Made by a program: the position numbers and the translations under genes. Below, one piece after another: positions 63,773 to 64,000 of a stretch of 64,000 bases of DNA. The notes beneath the pieces were generated by a model that worked only from the letters and a program-made list of their open reading frames with translations, ran no database searches and was not told the origin of the DNA. The stretch covers positions 1 to 64,000 of the forward strand of contig JAKACV010000007.1 in assembly GCA_021821085.1 (NCBI GenBank), in the 5' to 3' direction. Numbering within the stretch: the first letter of the stretch is position 1; each line of letters starts with the position of its first letter. Origin of the DNA: Bacillota bacterium (GTDB taxonomy: Bacteria; Bacillota; Bacilli; Alicyclobacillales; SLC66).

Positions 63773-64000
63773 TTACCTTTGTTGCGGCACAATCGCTACG
63801 GTGCAACGTGAGATACACACCAAGTACTGTTCTTCATCTTCTAGCCGAATATCCCATACGTGCGTTGTTCGACCACGATGAACAGGCGTGCCAGTTGCTG
63901 TTACATAACCTTCACGTACGGAACGAAGATGGTTTGCGTTGATCTCAAGGCCTACTGCGATGTGTGTAGATTGATTAATCTGATTCCATGATCCAACGCT
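63773..64000 (-). CDS. Hotdog-fold thioesterase (partial, N-terminus outside window)
   Basis: C-terminal 75 residues of a PaaI/MenI-type acyl-CoA thioesterase: HIAVGLEINANHLRSVREGYVTATGTPVHRGRTTHVWDIRL with the usual strand pattern of the family, ending ISRCTVAIVPQQR. The substrate cannot be told from this part. It ends 60 bp before the palindrome upstream of the hisD-like gene. Confidence 0.8.
   Translation of the reverse strand, partial: SVGSWNQINQSTHIAVGLEINANHLRSVREGYVTATGTPVHRGRTTHVWDIRLEDEEQYLVCISRCTVAIVPQQR

Overview
The window looks like part of the chromosome of an aerobic, endospore-forming Bacillales bacterium, probably Alicyclobacillaceae-like. The evidence is a Tlp-type spore protein, an AbrB-family regulator, the bacillithiol pair yojF-bshB2, a FabL-type enoyl-ACP reductase, a bkd operon under a sigma-54 activator, purine-rich Shine-Dalgarno sites and frequent GTG/TTG starts. 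Species assignment is inference. No rRNA, tRNA or CRISPR array was seen.

Layout. 1-4.9 kb: phenylacetate catabolism (paaA-B-C-D-K on the minus strand, a TetR repressor and a divergent hotdog thioesterase). 5-14.6 kb: amino-acid permease, TauE-type exporter, a four-gene cytochrome b operon containing two very small membrane proteins, tyrosine phenol-lyase and a 14-TM drug-exporter homologue. 14.7-27 kb: a minus-strand acyl-CoA catabolic operon of the acyclic-terpene/leucine type (two CoA ligases, carboxyltransferase, two acyl-CoA dehydrogenases, a split AtuA, enoyl-CoA hydratase), facing a CBS-PAS-AAA-Fis sigma-54 activator, with a near-consensus -24/-12 promoter between them. 27-37 kb: an accessory stretch with an IS607 recombinase remnant, two copies of a 157/158-bp MITE with 5-bp target duplications, a P450 fragment, a complete IS200/IS605 element (RHH protein + TnpA + TnpB) and a RelE-type toxin-antitoxin pair, interspersed with fabL, an HtrA protease, an SPFH protein and pxpA. 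37-43 kb: membrane proteins, tlp, abrB, copZ, hlyIII and an orphan ABC ATPase. 43.4-54.9 kb: bcd-lpdV-bkdAA-bkdAB-bkdB-lipA-yojF-bshB2 with its activator bkdR and a second sigma-54 promoter, then moco genes (mogA, moaC, moaD-moaE fusion). 55-64 kb: an unknown membrane protein, a GH18 hydrolase, a divergent FGGY kinase, and an operon of HisD-like, HisB-like, HAD and haem-oxygenase-like di-iron proteins, preceded by a partial hotdog thioesterase.

How the genes work together. Aromatic amino-acid breakdown (tyrosine phenol-lyase, phenylacetate pathway) and branched-chain or methyl-branched acid breakdown (bkd and the AtuA/acyl-CoA cluster) dominate. Both branched-acid operons use sigma-54 promoters with an activator gene next to them. 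LipA in the bkd operon supplies the lipoyl cofactor for the E2 encoded there.

Most unusual items: (i) the HisD/HisB-like operon, in which several conserved metal-ligand or active-site positions are replaced and which continues into a HAD phosphatase and a di-iron oxidase-fold protein; (ii) the cytochrome b operon, with a 322-aa partner protein I cannot place and no Rieske gene; (iii) the MITE pair; (iv) several small proteins of 22-59 residues with good ribosome-binding sites.
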